A stretch of DNA of 64,000 nt, from the NCBI GenBank assembly GCA_963834725.1, contig CAWICN010000001.1:3410001-3474000 (forward strand). Direction: 5' to 3'. This DNA is from PALSA-693 sp963834725 (GTDB taxonomy: Bacteria > Actinomycetota > Acidimicrobiia > Acidimicrobiales > Palsa-688). How positions within the stretch are numbered: position 1 is the first letter of the stretch; every line of letters starts with the position of its first letter. This document shows, piece by piece, positions 25,293 to 34,380 of the stretch. Under the pieces are notes generated by a model, which searched no databases, was not told the DNA's origin, and saw nothing but the letters and a program-made list of their open reading frames with translations. Both the position numbers and the translations under genes were made by a program.

Positions 25293-26911
25293 TGGCTGCA
25301 CCGGGCGCATCAACAGGGGCAATCGACTATGCCATCGTCATTCCCACCATCGGTCGGTCCTGCCTGAGCGACCTGTTAATGGCCCTCGCTTGCTCCGAAG
25401 GTCCAGCGCCGAGCGACGTGGTTCTGGTCGATGACCGCTCCCAGCCGCACCCGCCGCTGCCAACCGACGGTATCAACCTGCCCGTGCGGGTCGAGGTGTC
25501 GGGCGGGCGAGGACCGGCCGCGGCCCGAAACCTCGGGTGGCGCTCAACTTCACCCGGATGGGTGGTGTTCCTGGACGACGATGTGGTTCCCGGACACCAT
25601 TGGCGGGCCGAGCTGGCCGCCGACCTGGCCGTACCGGGATGGACAGTGGCCGGCAGCCAGGGGCGCCTTCGTGTGCCGTTGCCCGCCGGTCGGCGACCGA
25701 CCGACTGGGAGCGCAACACGGCGGCGTTGATGACCGCCCGGTGGGCCACCGCCGACATGGCCTACCGGCGCGACGTGCTCGAAGAGGTGGGCGGCTTCGA
25801 CGAACGGTTCCCCCGGGCCTTTCGTGAGGACGCCGATCTGGGGTTGCGTGTGACCGCGGCCGGCTATGTGATTCTGCAGGGAGAACGCCGGGCTGAGCAT
25901 CCGGTGCGAGCGGCCAGCCGCTGGGTCAGCTTGTCCAAGCAGGCCGGGAACGCCGATGACGTGCTTATGGCAGCCCGGCACGGGCCGGGCTGGCGGGCTG
26001 CCGCCGGGGCGGGGCCGGGCCGCAACCAGCGCCATCTCCTGACGACCGCGGCAGCGATCACAGCGGCGATCGGCCTCATGGCCGGACGGCGCCGCCTGGC
26101 CGCCGCCGCCGGTACGGCCTGGCTGACCGGGACGGTGGAGTTGGCGGCGGCGCGGATCGCCGCCGGACCGCCGCAGCCAGGCGAGATCGCCACTATGGTC
26201 GTCACCTCCGCTGCCATCCCGCCGCTGGCCGTGGGCCACCGGCTCGCCGGGTGGCGGCGTCTGCCTCAACTCATGGGCGACACCGAGCGATCGCCGCTGG
26301 GCGAGCCGCGAAGCCCCCTGGCCCTCCAGCCGGCCCCGGTACTGTCGCCGTGCCGAGTTCGGCCCCGGGCCCGCCCTGTCGACCCGGCCTGGCAGCCGGC
26401 GGCCATCCTCTTCGACCGGGACGGCACTCTGGTCATGAACCGGCCGCACTCCACCAACCCCGCCCTGGTGACGTTGATGCCCGGGGCTCGCAACGCGGTT
26501 CGCGAGGCCCGCAGGGCCGGGCTAGCCGTAGCAGTGGTGTCCAACCAGAGCGCCATCGGCCGGGGCCACATGACCTGCGCCCAGGTAGAGGCGGTTAACC
26601 GTCGAGTGGACCAGCTAGCCGGTCCGTTTGACGTATGGCGTTATTGCCCGCACGCGCCCTTTGACGGCTGCGATTGCCGCAAACCGGCGCCAGGGCTGAT
26701 AAAGGCGGCCGCGGCCGCCCTCGGGATCGACGCCAAAGGGTGCGCGGTGATCGGCGACATCGGCTCCGATGTGGAAGCCGCCCGGGCGGCCGGGGCCCGG
26801 GGGGTGCTGGTCCCGACCCGGGCCACTCGGAAGAGCGAGATCGCGGCCGCTCCGGTGGTAGCCCCCGACATCATCCGGGCGGTCGAGTTGGTATTGGCGG
26901 GGATGTGTTGA
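25292..26911 (+). CDS. Glycosyltransferase 2 - heptose bisphosphate phosphatase (GmhB) fusion
   Basis: The 539-residue protein joins two enzymes. Residues about 10-330 are a GT2 transferase: YAIVIPTIGRSCLSDLL, VFLDDDVVPG (metal-binding DxD) and FREDADLGLRV. Residues about 365-539 are a HAD phosphatase of the GmhB/histidinol-phosphatase group: nucleophile in LFDRDGTLV (Asp375), VVSNQSAIGRG, the zinc loop CPHAPFDGCDCRKPAPG and GDIGSDVEAARAAG. GmhB removes the 7-phosphate of heptose 1,7-bisphosphate. The stop of the carbamoyltransferase overlaps this ATG as TGATG. Between the domains lies a hydrophobic Ala-rich stretch (about 245-310) that may be membrane-associated. Confidence 0.9.
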   Translation: MAAPGASTGAIDYAIVIPTIGRSCLSDLLMALACSEGPAPSDVVLVDDRSQPHPPLPTDGINLPVRVEVSGGRGPAAARNLGWRSTSPGWVVFLDDDVVPGHHWRAELAADLAVPGWTVAGSQGRLRVPLPAGRRPTDWERNTAALMTARWATADMAYRRDVLEEVGGFDERFPRAFREDADLGLRVTAAGYVILQGERRAEHPVRAASRWVSLSKQAGNADDVLMAARHGPGWRAAAGAGPGRNQRHLLTTAAAITAAIGLMAGRRRLAAAAGTAWLTGTVELAAARIAAGPPQPGEIATMVVTSAAIPPLAVGHRLAGWRRLPQLMGDTERSPLGEPRSPLALQPAPVLSPCRVRPRARPVDPAWQPAAILFDRDGTLVMNRPHSTNPALVTLMPGARNAVREARRAGLAVAVVSNQSAIGRGHMTCAQVEAVNRRVDQLAGPFDVWRYCPHAPFDGCDCRKPAPGLIKAAAAALGIDAKGCAVIGDIGSDVEAARAAGARGVLVPTRATRKSEIAAAPVVAPDIIRAVELVLAGMC

Positions 26912-28017
26912 CCGCGGGTCCCGGACCGGATGGCCCCGTCGACCACGTGCTGGTGGCCAGGATGGACAACCTCGGAGACGTTCTGCTGTCTGGTCCTGCT
27001 GTGCGGGCGGTGGCCGCCAGTGCAGGCCGGGTCACCTACCTGGCCAGCCCCCAGGGCGCCGCGGCAGCGAGCCTACTGCCGGGCGTAAACGAGGTGCTGG
27101 TGGAACGGGCCGCCTGGATCGATGCTGACCCACCCCGGATCAGCCGGACCGCCATCGACCGGCTCGTCGATCGCCTCGCGAGCATCAGCGTCGACGCCGC
27201 GCTCATCTTGACATCGTTCCATCAGAGCCCGCTCCCCCTGGCTCTTGTTTTGCGAATGGCCGGTTTGGGCTGGATCGGTGCCATCAGCCCGGACTATCCC
27301 GGTTCCCTGCTCGACGTCCGCCACGTGGTAGACGAATCCCTGCACGAGGTCGAACGGTCGTTGTCACTGGCTGATGCGATGGGATATCGGGTGCCGGCCG
27401 GCGACGATGGCGCATTGCGGATAGACCCCAGCCGGGTTCCCGGTATGAAGCGGGAGCGCCTCGGCCCGGTCGTAGGGCCTGAGGGCGACTACGTGGTCGT
27501 GCACCCTGGTGCCTCGGTGCCAGCCCGGGCCTGGCGATCCGGGGGCCACCGCCAGGTGGTCGAGCGACTGGCTGGGGCAGGTTGGACCGTGGTCGTCACC
27601 GGCGGCTCCCGGGAGCGGACACTGACCGCCCGGGTTGCGGGTTCCGTCGGGATCGACCTGGGCGGCCGTCTGGATCTCGTCGGCCTGGCCTCGGTGATCG
27701 GCAAGGCGAACGCCATCGTGGTCGGAAACACTGGACCCGCTCACCTGGCCGCGGCCATGGGCACCCCGGTGGTGAGCATCTACGCGCCAACAGTCCCGGC
27801 GTCGCGGTGGCATCCATGGATGGTCCCTCACATGCTGCTCGGCGAGCAGGATATCGCCTGCGCCGGCTGTCGAGCCCGGACCTGTCCCCGGTCCGGACAT
27901 CCCTGTATCGACCAGATCGACACGGAACGGGTGGTGCAGGCCGTTCAACTCCTGACGGCCCCGCATCGTCGGGCGCATCTTCAGACGGGCCTGGCAAGTG
28001 ACGGAGTGCTGCGATGA
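26905..28017 (+). CDS. Family 9 glycosyltransferase (heptosyltransferase-like)
   Basis: The 370-residue protein matches the ADP-heptose:LPS heptosyltransferase family: start HVLVARMDNLGDVLLSGPA, donor-binding HPGASVPARAW, and GNTGPAHLAAAMGTPVVSIY followed by SRWHPW. A C-terminal Cys cluster (ACAGCRARTC) is seen in some actinobacterial members. The start is GTG 26905 or TTG 26908, both overlapping the end of the GT2-GmhB gene. With HldE, GmhA and GmhB in the same operon the donor is very probably ADP-heptose; the acceptor is unknown. Confidence 0.9.
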   Translation: MLTAGPGPDGPVDHVLVARMDNLGDVLLSGPAVRAVAASAGRVTYLASPQGAAAASLLPGVNEVLVERAAWIDADPPRISRTAIDRLVDRLASISVDAALILTSFHQSPLPLALVLRMAGLGWIGAISPDYPGSLLDVRHVVDESLHEVERSLSLADAMGYRVPAGDDGALRIDPSRVPGMKRERLGPVVGPEGDYVVVHPGASVPARAWRSGGHRQVVERLAGAGWTVVVTGGSRERTLTARVAGSVGIDLGGRLDLVGLASVIGKANAIVVGNTGPAHLAAAMGTPVVSIYAPTVPASRWHPWMVPHMLLGEQDIACAGCRARTCPRSGHPCIDQIDTERVVQAVQLLTAPHRRAHLQTGLASDGVLR

Positions 28018-28943
28018 GGATCCTGCTCTGGCATGTGCACGGCTCGTGGACGACCGCCTTCGTACAAGGAGCGCACACCTACTTGCTACCGACTCTGCCC
28101 GAACGCGGTCCTGACGGCCTCGGTCGGGCCCAAACCTGGGACTGGCCGTCGTCCGTGCTGGAAATCACCCCGCAGGAAGCCCGGACCACCGACATCGACC
28201 TCATGGTGCTGCAGCGACCTCAGGAACTTTCCGAGTTGGCCAAAGCCTGGACAGGCCGGACGCCGGGACGGGAGGTCCCGGCCGTCTACCTCGAGCACAG
28301 CGCCCCGGAAGGGCCCATAAACGCCATGGCCCATCCCGCCGCCGCTCACGACCTCACCCTGGTTCACGTCACCCACTTCAACCACTTGTTCTGGGACACG
28401 GGAGCTACCCGCAGCGTGGTGATCGAGCACGGCATCGTCGACCCTGGACACCGATACCGCGGCGATCTAGCCCGGGCCGCGGCAGTCATCAACGAACCCG
28501 TCCGGCGGGCCCGGATCACCGGAACCGATCTCCTCGCCGAATTTCGGAGAGTGGCGCCGGTCGACCTTTTCGGCATGGGCTCCCAGCCCCTGGAGGGAAG
28601 GGACCTGCCCCAGGCTCAGTTGCACACCGCATTGGCCGTCCGGCGGGTCTACCTGCACCCGTATCGATGGACCTCGCTCGGCTTGAGCCTCATCGAGGCC
28701 ATGCAGCTGGGCATGCCCGTCGTGGCCCTGGCCACCACGGAGGTCGCCGACGCAGTGCCCGCGGACGCCGGGGTGACCTCGACCAGATTACAAACGCTCA
28801 CCGACGCCTTGCGGCGCCTGTGCCACGAACCCGAGGAGGCAGCCGCCATCGGGGCGCGAGCGCGACAGGTGGCCCTGCGACGGTTCGGCCTGAAACGGTT
28901 CCTCGCCGACTGGGACCGGCTACTGGAGGAGCTGGTGCGATGA
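28014..28943 (+). CDS. GT-B fold glycosyltransferase
   Basis: The 309-residue protein begins MRILLWHVHGSWTTAFVQG and ends with a GT4/GT1-type C-terminal half: VYLHPYRWTSLGLSLIEAMQ and GMPVVALATTEV, carrying the E-x-x-M-x-x-G-x-P-V-V nucleotide-sugar block. The N-terminal domain is short and carries an unusual acceptor region (LEHSAPEGPINAMAHP). The gene overlaps both neighbours by ATGA, so it is translated with them. Donor and acceptor are not known; it is one of five transferase activities in this cluster. Confidence 0.82.
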   Translation: MRILLWHVHGSWTTAFVQGAHTYLLPTLPERGPDGLGRAQTWDWPSSVLEITPQEARTTDIDLMVLQRPQELSELAKAWTGRTPGREVPAVYLEHSAPEGPINAMAHPAAAHDLTLVHVTHFNHLFWDTGATRSVVIEHGIVDPGHRYRGDLARAAAVINEPVRRARITGTDLLAEFRRVAPVDLFGMGSQPLEGRDLPQAQLHTALAVRRVYLHPYRWTSLGLSLIEAMQLGMPVVALATTEVADAVPADAGVTSTRLQTLTDALRRLCHEPEEAAAIGARARQVALRRFGLKRFLADWDRLLEELVR

Positions 28944-30172
28944 AAGTGGCAATGGTGTCGGAGCATGCCAGTCCTCTCGCCGCACTTGGAGGGGCCGACG
29001 CCGGCGGCCAAAACGTCCACGTCGGCGCTCTGGCTGAGGCACTGGTGCGCCACGGGTACCGGGTCGTGGTGCACACCCGGCGCGACCATCCGGACCTGCC
29101 GGCCCGGGTTCGCACCGAAGCCAATGTCATCGTCGACCACGTCGATGCCGGGCCGGCCCGGGCCCTACCCAAGGACGAGCTGCGACCGTGGATGGACGGC
29201 TTCGCGGCTCAGCTCCGCCGCCGGTGGGCGCTCGACCGCCCCGACATAGTGCATGCTCATTTCTGGATGTCCGGCCTGGCCGCCATGACCGCGGCGCGGC
29301 CCCTGGGCATCCCGGTCGTTCAGACGTTCCACGCCCTCGGAGCAGTGAAACGCCGCTATCAGGGCGCGGCGGACACCAGCCCGGCGGACCGGCTCGAGGT
29401 CGAAGCCCGGCTTGCCGCTGACGTGGACCTGGTCATCGCCACCTGCTTCGACGAGGTTCGCGAGCTGCGCCGGCTCGGGCCCGGACCGCGCGCCGTACGG
29501 GTCATTCCTTGCGGAGTGGACCTGGACTTGTTCCGACCCGACGATCAGGCCGCCTTGCGCCATGAATGCCACCAGCTTCTCGTGGTCGGTCGCTTGGTGG
29601 AGCGCAAAGGAATCGGCGATGTTATAGAAGCACTGCGTTGGTTGCCCGCGACCCAGCTGGTTGTGGTCGGAGGCCCGCCGGCCGATCGGCTCGACGAGGA
29701 TCCAGACGTCCAGCGCCTGCGCCAGCTCGCAGCCCACCTCCGGGTGCAAGACCACGTGCTATTTCGCGGTCGCGTCAGTCGAGCCGAGCTGCCCCCGATT
29801 TTTCGGGCCGCCGACGTAACGGTCAGCGTTCCCTGGTACGAGCCATTCGGGATCGCGCCGCTTGAAAGCATGGCCTGCGGAATACCGGTGGTGGCTTCGG
29901 CGGTGGGAGGGCTGACCGAATCTGTTGTTGACGGGGTAACCGGCCTACTGGTGCCACCGCGCCACCCCCCGGCCCTGGCCGAAGCGGCCCAGCGGTTGTT
30001 CTGCGACCCTCGGCTCGCCGCCAGCATGGGAGCGGCCGGCGTGCGGCGGGTGCGGCAACACTACGGGTGGACGACCATCGCCGCCGAGACCGCCGCTGCC
30101 TACCGACAGGTGGCCGACGGAGCAGTACGGCTCGACCGCGCCGAGCGGACTATGACCGGGGCCCGGCTATGA
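28940..30172 (+). CDS. Family 4 glycosyltransferase
   Basis: The 410-residue protein is a retaining GT4 enzyme. The N-terminus MVSEHASPLAALGGADAGGQ (GG donor-phosphate loop) and VHAHFWMSGLAA resemble MshA and sucrose-phosphate synthase-like transferases; the C-terminal domain has VVGRLVERKGIGDVIEAL and PFGIAPLESMACGIPVVASA (E-x7-E motif). The previous frame is open further upstream, but the ATGA overlap with the preceding gene fixes the start. It acts in the cytoplasm on a nucleotide-sugar; the sugar cannot be read. Confidence 0.92.
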   Translation: MKVAMVSEHASPLAALGGADAGGQNVHVGALAEALVRHGYRVVVHTRRDHPDLPARVRTEANVIVDHVDAGPARALPKDELRPWMDGFAAQLRRRWALDRPDIVHAHFWMSGLAAMTAARPLGIPVVQTFHALGAVKRRYQGAADTSPADRLEVEARLAADVDLVIATCFDEVRELRRLGPGPRAVRVIPCGVDLDLFRPDDQAALRHECHQLLVVGRLVERKGIGDVIEALRWLPATQLVVVGGPPADRLDEDPDVQRLRQLAAHLRVQDHVLFRGRVSRAELPPIFRAADVTVSVPWYEPFGIAPLESMACGIPVVASAVGGLTESVVDGVTGLLVPPRHPPALAEAAQRLFCDPRLAASMGAAGVRRVRQHYGWTTIAAETAAAYRQVADGAVRLDRAERTMTGARL

Positions 30173-31557
30173 CCAACAGTGAGATGGTCGTCGTCGGCGA
30201 TGCCCTGCTCGATCAGGACATCGAGGGCGTCGCCGAGCGGCTCAGCCCGGACGCCCCGGTGCCCGTCCTGGAGGAGCACACACGCTCACGTCGGCCCGGT
30301 GGGGCCGCCCTGGCCGCGGCCCTGGCCGCCCAGGACGGCGATCACGTCACCTTGGTTACCGCGCTCTGCGACGACCCGGCCGCCCGAGAACTTCGGGCGC
30401 AGCTGGTGAGCGCGGGTGTCACGGTTATCGCCATCCCATCAGAGGGTCCCACCGTAGAGAAGATCCGCCTGGTCGCGGAAGGCCGCATCCTGCTGCGGCT
30501 CGACCGAGGCACAGGCCCGGGAGTCATCGGCCCCGTACCAGCCGAGGCCATCGAGGCGACCCGGGCAGCCGGGATCGTCGTCGTGTCCGACTACGGCCGT
30601 GGCGTTACATCCCGCCCCGAGTTACGCGACGCGATCAGTCAGCGAACCCGGGCCACCTTCTGGGATCCTCATCCCCGAGGGCCGGCGCCCACGCCCAAAT
30701 GCACGTTGGTGGCACCCAACCGCAGCGAGCTGCAAACCGCTTTTCCCGGCCCCATGGACAGCATGCGGGCAGTCGTCGAACGGACCGCCACTGCCCGTCG
30801 GGCGTGGCAGGCCCGGGCCGTCGTCACCACTATGGGCTCCGACGGCGCCGTCCTGCTCTACGGTGACGCACCGCCACTGGTCATCCCGGCCCAACCGGTC
30901 CGCACCATCGATACTTGCGGCGCTGGGGACCGCTTCATCGTGGCCACCGCCGCCATGGTCCTACACGGCGCCCTGGTCAGCGAAGCCGTCACCGAAGCCG
31001 TCGCCGTCACCGGCCGTTACCTGGCCGGCGGAGGGGTGCGAGCCCATCGGACCATCCGCCCGGAAAACGGAGGAACCGAACGCGGTCGCGGATCGACGGT
31101 TCCGGCGGCCGACCGCCTGGCCGCCGAAGTGCGAACCCGGGGTGGCACCATCGTCGTCGCCGGCGGCTGCTTCGACCTCCTGCACGCCGGCCACGTTTTC
31201 CTTCTCCAGGCCGCCCGACGCCTCGGGGACTGCCTCATCGTGGCCATGAACTCCGACGCCTCGGTCCGCCGCCTCAAAGGGCCCGGCCGCCCGATCGTCT
31301 CCGAACCCGACCGGGCGGCCATCCTGCTGGCCCTCGACTGCGTCGACGCGGTCGCCGTCTTCGACGAGGACTCACCCGACGAAGTCCTCGAGCGGCTGCG
31401 CCCGGCCATATTCGCTAAAGGCGGCGACTACGCCGCAGGCGACCTGCCTGAAGCAGTGGTGTTATCGGGCTGGGGAGGCCAAGCCGTCGTGCTGCCCTAT
31501 TTATCCGGCCGTTCCACCACCGAACTGGTTCGCTTGGCCGGCAGCCCGCCCTTATGA
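30169..31557 (+). CDS. hldE: Bifunctional heptose-7-phosphate kinase / heptose-1-phosphate adenylyltransferase
   Basis: The 462-residue protein has the two domains of HldE (RfaE). Residues 1-310 are a PfkB/ribokinase-type kinase: GDALLDQDIEGVAERLSPDA, GGAALAAALAAQ and the anion-hole/base motif IDTCGAGDRF. Residues about 335-462 are a nucleotidyltransferase: GGCFDLLHAGHVFLLQAAR with HxGH, and RLKGPGRPI. Together they convert D-glycero-D-manno-heptose 7-phosphate to the 1,7-bisphosphate and, after GmhB, to ADP-heptose. Length is near E. coli HldE (477 aa). ATGA overlaps at both ends. This is the key gene fixing the operon's pathway. Confidence 0.93.
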   Translation: MTNSEMVVVGDALLDQDIEGVAERLSPDAPVPVLEEHTRSRRPGGAALAAALAAQDGDHVTLVTALCDDPAARELRAQLVSAGVTVIAIPSEGPTVEKIRLVAEGRILLRLDRGTGPGVIGPVPAEAIEATRAAGIVVVSDYGRGVTSRPELRDAISQRTRATFWDPHPRGPAPTPKCTLVAPNRSELQTAFPGPMDSMRAVVERTATARRAWQARAVVTTMGSDGAVLLYGDAPPLVIPAQPVRTIDTCGAGDRFIVATAAMVLHGALVSEAVTEAVAVTGRYLAGGGVRAHRTIRPENGGTERGRGSTVPAADRLAAEVRTRGGTIVVAGGCFDLLHAGHVFLLQAARRLGDCLIVAMNSDASVRRLKGPGRPIVSEPDRAAILLALDCVDAVAVFDEDSPDEVLERLRPAIFAKGGDYAAGDLPEAVVLSGWGGQAVVLPYLSGRSTTELVRLAGSPPL

Positions 31558-32537
31558 GCGGCGCCAGCCAGAACAGTCCCTTTCGGGTCATAACCCTGCG
31601 CGCTCTGGGCCTCGGCGACATTCTCACCGCCATCCCGGCGCTACGCGCCGTCCGGGCATCGTTAGCGGACCATCGGCACACGGTCGTCGCTCCCGCCCAG
31701 TTCGGACCCCTGCTGCGCGGCGAAGGGCTGGCCGATGAGGTTTGCCATAGCCGAGATCTCGCCCCCATCGATCTTCGGCTGGCCGGACCGGATATCGCCA
31801 TAGATCTCCACGGCCGCGGACCCGGCAGCCAACCGCTGCTGTTGGCCCTGCGACCCCGCCGGCTCATCGCCTTTGCCCACCCCGACATTCCCGAGACCGC
31901 CGGCGGTCCCCGCTGGCTGGCAGGCGAACACGAAGTTTCCCGGTGGTGCCGCCTCCTCAACGAAAGCGACATCCCCGCCGACGCGGACAATCTGGCCATA
32001 CGGCTACCCGCAGGAGACCCCCCTGGCGTGGCAGTAGGGGCGACCATCATCCATCCAGGGGCGGCCAGCCTCGCCCGCCGCTGGCCCGCCGAACGCTTCG
32101 CCGCAGTGGCCCGCAACGAACAAGCCGCTGGCCGCCCGGTTGTGTTGACCGGTGATCTGACCGAGCGGTCACTGGCTCAGCGGGTGGCGGCCCTGGCCGG
32201 AATCCGCTCCGATCAGATTTTGGCCGGACGCACGGATCTGGCCGTCCTGATGCGGACCGTCGGCGCCGCCGCCCGGGTCGTGTGCGGCGACACCGGAATC
32301 GCCCACCTGGCCACCGCCCTAGGCACACCTTCGGTGATCCTCTTCGGGCCCGTCCCGCCAGCCGAGTGGGGCCCCCCACCGAACCGACCCCAACACATTG
32401 CCCTGTGGGCCGGTCACCGGGGAGATCCGCACGGCCAGACCGTCGATCCCGGCCTGCTCCGTATCGGCGTCGACGACGTCCTCGCCGCCCTTGACACCAT
32501 CCCGACCCCCACCCTCGCCAGGAGCAGCACCCCATGA
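31554..32537 (+). CDS. Family 9 glycosyltransferase (heptosyltransferase-like), second copy
   Basis: A 327-residue GT9 enzyme distinct from the one at 26905: N-terminal RVITLRALGLGDILTAIPAL, donor site HPGAASLARRWPAERF, and GDTGIAHLATALGTPSVILF followed by PPAEWGPP. Two GT9 enzymes suggest at least two heptose additions. It overlaps hldE and gmhA by 4 bases each (ATGA). Confidence 0.9.
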   Translation: MSGASQNSPFRVITLRALGLGDILTAIPALRAVRASLADHRHTVVAPAQFGPLLRGEGLADEVCHSRDLAPIDLRLAGPDIAIDLHGRGPGSQPLLLALRPRRLIAFAHPDIPETAGGPRWLAGEHEVSRWCRLLNESDIPADADNLAIRLPAGDPPGVAVGATIIHPGAASLARRWPAERFAAVARNEQAAGRPVVLTGDLTERSLAQRVAALAGIRSDQILAGRTDLAVLMRTVGAAARVVCGDTGIAHLATALGTPSVILFGPVPPAEWGPPPNRPQHIALWAGHRGDPHGQTVDPGLLRIGVDDVLAALDTIPTPTLARSSTP

Positions 32538-33250
32538 CAGCGGCGGTGGACCCGAATTCGTCGTCTCCATCATGGAGAAGCGCGGCCATGCTCCGAACGG
32601 ACTCCACACCAGCCCGACAGCCCGGCCTGCATCATCTGACCCGGCTCCGAACAGCACTCGACAGCCTCGAAACCGAGCTCGATCGCCTCGACCAGTGGGG
32701 CCGCGACCTGGCCGTGCGCCTGATCGGACGTGGCCGGCTCATCACCGTCGGCAACGGCGGAAGCGCGGCGCACGCCGAGCACCTGGCGGCCGAGATGGTC
32801 GGCCGATACTGCCACGAACGCCCACCGTTTAGCTCCGTCGCCCTCAACGTCGACGGCCCTACCCTCACCGCCCTGGCCAACGACTACGGGGTCGAAGAGA
32901 TGTTCGCCCGACAGGTACAGGCCCAGGCCCGGCCCGGCGACGTCATCGTGGCCTTCTCCACCTCCGGACGTAGCCCAAACATGGTGGCCGCCGCCCGCAC
33001 CGCGACCCAACTCGGCGCGACTGTGTGGTCCTTCACCGGACCACTGCCAAACCCCTTGGCCCACGCGTCCTCCCGGGCCATCTGCGTGCCGTCCGGACAT
33101 ACAGCCACAGTCCAAGAGATCCATCAAGTCGGCCTCCACCTGCTCTGCGCAGCCTTCGACCACTATGTGGCAGCTTCCCGGAACACACCCGACGATTCGC
33201 TGCAATTGCAGATGAACCTCGATCCGCAAGGCCGTCCAGCCCATCAGTAG
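32534..33250 (+). CDS. gmhA: Sedoheptulose-7-phosphate isomerase (phosphoheptose isomerase)
   Basis: The 238-residue protein is a SIS-domain isomerase of the GmhA type: VGNGGSAAHAEHLAAEMVGR (phosphosugar and zinc site), VALNVDGPTLTALANDYG, FSTSGRSPNMVAA and the closing catalytic block GHTATVQEIHQVGLHLLC. It makes D-glycero-D-manno-heptose 7-phosphate from sedoheptulose 7-phosphate, the first step of the pathway. An N-terminal extension of about 45 residues compared with E. coli GmhA (192 aa) is low in conserved residues; a later start is possible, but the ATGA overlap with the preceding gene supports this one. Last gene of the operon. Confidence 0.92.
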   Translation: MTAAVDPNSSSPSWRSAAMLRTDSTPARQPGLHHLTRLRTALDSLETELDRLDQWGRDLAVRLIGRGRLITVGNGGSAAHAEHLAAEMVGRYCHERPPFSSVALNVDGPTLTALANDYGVEEMFARQVQAQARPGDVIVAFSTSGRSPNMVAAARTATQLGATVWSFTGPLPNPLAHASSRAICVPSGHTATVQEIHQVGLHLLCAAFDHYVAASRNTPDDSLQLQMNLDPQGRPAHQ

Positions 33251-33343
33251 GCGGGCGCTGAGTCCTGCTTTGCCTGTCCCCCCCGACGACCGGTTCGGCG
33301 TCTGCGAGCCGGGTTAAAAGCGTCCGGCGACCCGATGTTTGCT

Positions 33344-33940
33344 CTAACGCACCCGCTGGTATCGGCAGATTTGCACGCCGGTCTTCGCCGTTATTGCAGA
33401 CACCAAATCGAACTGACGGGCGTGGCCGTCGCTCGGGAAGATGCGTTTGCCTCCGCCGAGGATGACGGGTTCGATCATTAGGTTCAACTCGTCGACAAGA
33501 TCATCTTCGAGCAATGTTCGGACCAGTCGGGCGCTGCCCATGACCGCCACGTCACGGCCCGGACCCTCCCGCAGCGAGCTCACCTTAGCCGCGAGCTCTG
33601 CGCCGCGGATCAGCGACGTCGGCGCCCAGGTGAGGTCCGCCTCGGAGAGAGTGTCGGACACGACGTATTTCTCGATCGTGTTGATCCAGTCGGCGAACGG
33701 GTCACCGGCCCGATTTGGCCACGCACCCGCCATCACCTGCCAGGTCCGGCGGCCGTACAAGAGCGCATCAGTCCGCTCCGCCGCTTCACTCACAGCTCGA
33801 CCCATTATGTCAGGATCGAAGAACGGCATCGACCACCCACCGTGCCGGAAGCCTCCCTCGGTGTCCTCCTCGGCGCCTCCGGGCGCTTGCACGATGCCAT
33901 CCAGGCTCATGAACTCACTGACGACGATTCTCATGCCCAT
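33344..33940 (-). CDS. Dihydrofolate reductase / RibD C-terminal family protein
   Basis: The 198-residue protein is of the RibD_C (DHFR-like) family: MRIVVSEFMSLDGIVQAPGG at the start, LLYGRRTWQVMAGAWP, DVAVMGSARLVRTLLEDDLV and LNLMIEPVILGGGKRIF, all typical. Such proteins are NADPH-dependent reductases of unassigned substrate, often annotated as deaminase/reductase. The start at 33940 (MGMR) has GGAGG six bases upstream. It is convergent with gmhA. Confidence 0.9.
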   Translation of the reverse strand: MGMRIVVSEFMSLDGIVQAPGGAEEDTEGGFRHGGWSMPFFDPDIMGRAVSEAAERTDALLYGRRTWQVMAGAWPNRAGDPFADWINTIEKYVVSDTLSEADLTWAPTSLIRGAELAAKVSSLREGPGRDVAVMGSARLVRTLLEDDLVDELNLMIEPVILGGGKRIFPSDGHARQFDLVSAITAKTGVQICRYQRVR

Positions 33941-34089
33941 ATGACGCCTCCGCTGGCCGGAATTCATCGCGTCGCGCCCGTACTGGCGCCAAGCGGGCGG
34001 GCTCCCCACACCCGTTCTGGTGCTTCCCTGTCCACGCCGCCGCAGACTACCGGCGATAGTCCTTGGGTGGGTTTCGAGTGTTCAGAAAG

Positions 34090-34305
34090 TTAAGGCTCTT
34101 CTGTGCCTTCATACTTGAAGGACACCCGGACCTTAGTCCTAAAGGTGATGGCGTCGCCCTCACTGAGATCGATATCCTGCTCGACCACCTCGGCAACCCG
34201 GAGGTCGCGAATCGTCTCGCGCGCCGTCTTGATCGCCGAGGAAGCGGCGTCCTCCCAGGACTGAGTGCTGGTGCCGATTATCTCAATGACCTTGTAAACG
34301 CTCAT
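34090..34305 (-). CDS. Dodecin family flavin-binding protein
   Basis: A 71-residue protein matching dodecin: VYKVIEIIGTSTQSWEDAAS at the N-terminus, followed by AIKTARETIRDLRVAEVVEQ and a C-terminal strand pair. Dodecins form hollow dodecamers that store and protect FMN or riboflavin. Start ATG follows AGGAGAGGAG. Free-standing gene near a ferritin-like gene transcribed in the same direction; a store-and-protect role for flavin fits the flavoenzyme-rich neighbourhood. Confidence 0.93.
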   Translation of the reverse strand: MSVYKVIEIIGTSTQSWEDAASSAIKTARETIRDLRVAEVVEQDIDLSEGDAITFRTKVRVSFKYEGTEEP

Positions 34306-34380
34306 AACGTCTCCTCTCCTGGCTCCTTGCCTATATGTTGCGGTACGGGCATCGGTGACGCAACTCGTATCCGGCCCGTT

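Noticed and set aside
23541..33250. Ordinary LPS core operon
   Set aside because: No lipid A, KDO or HldD gene is present, and the rest of the window looks actinobacterial.
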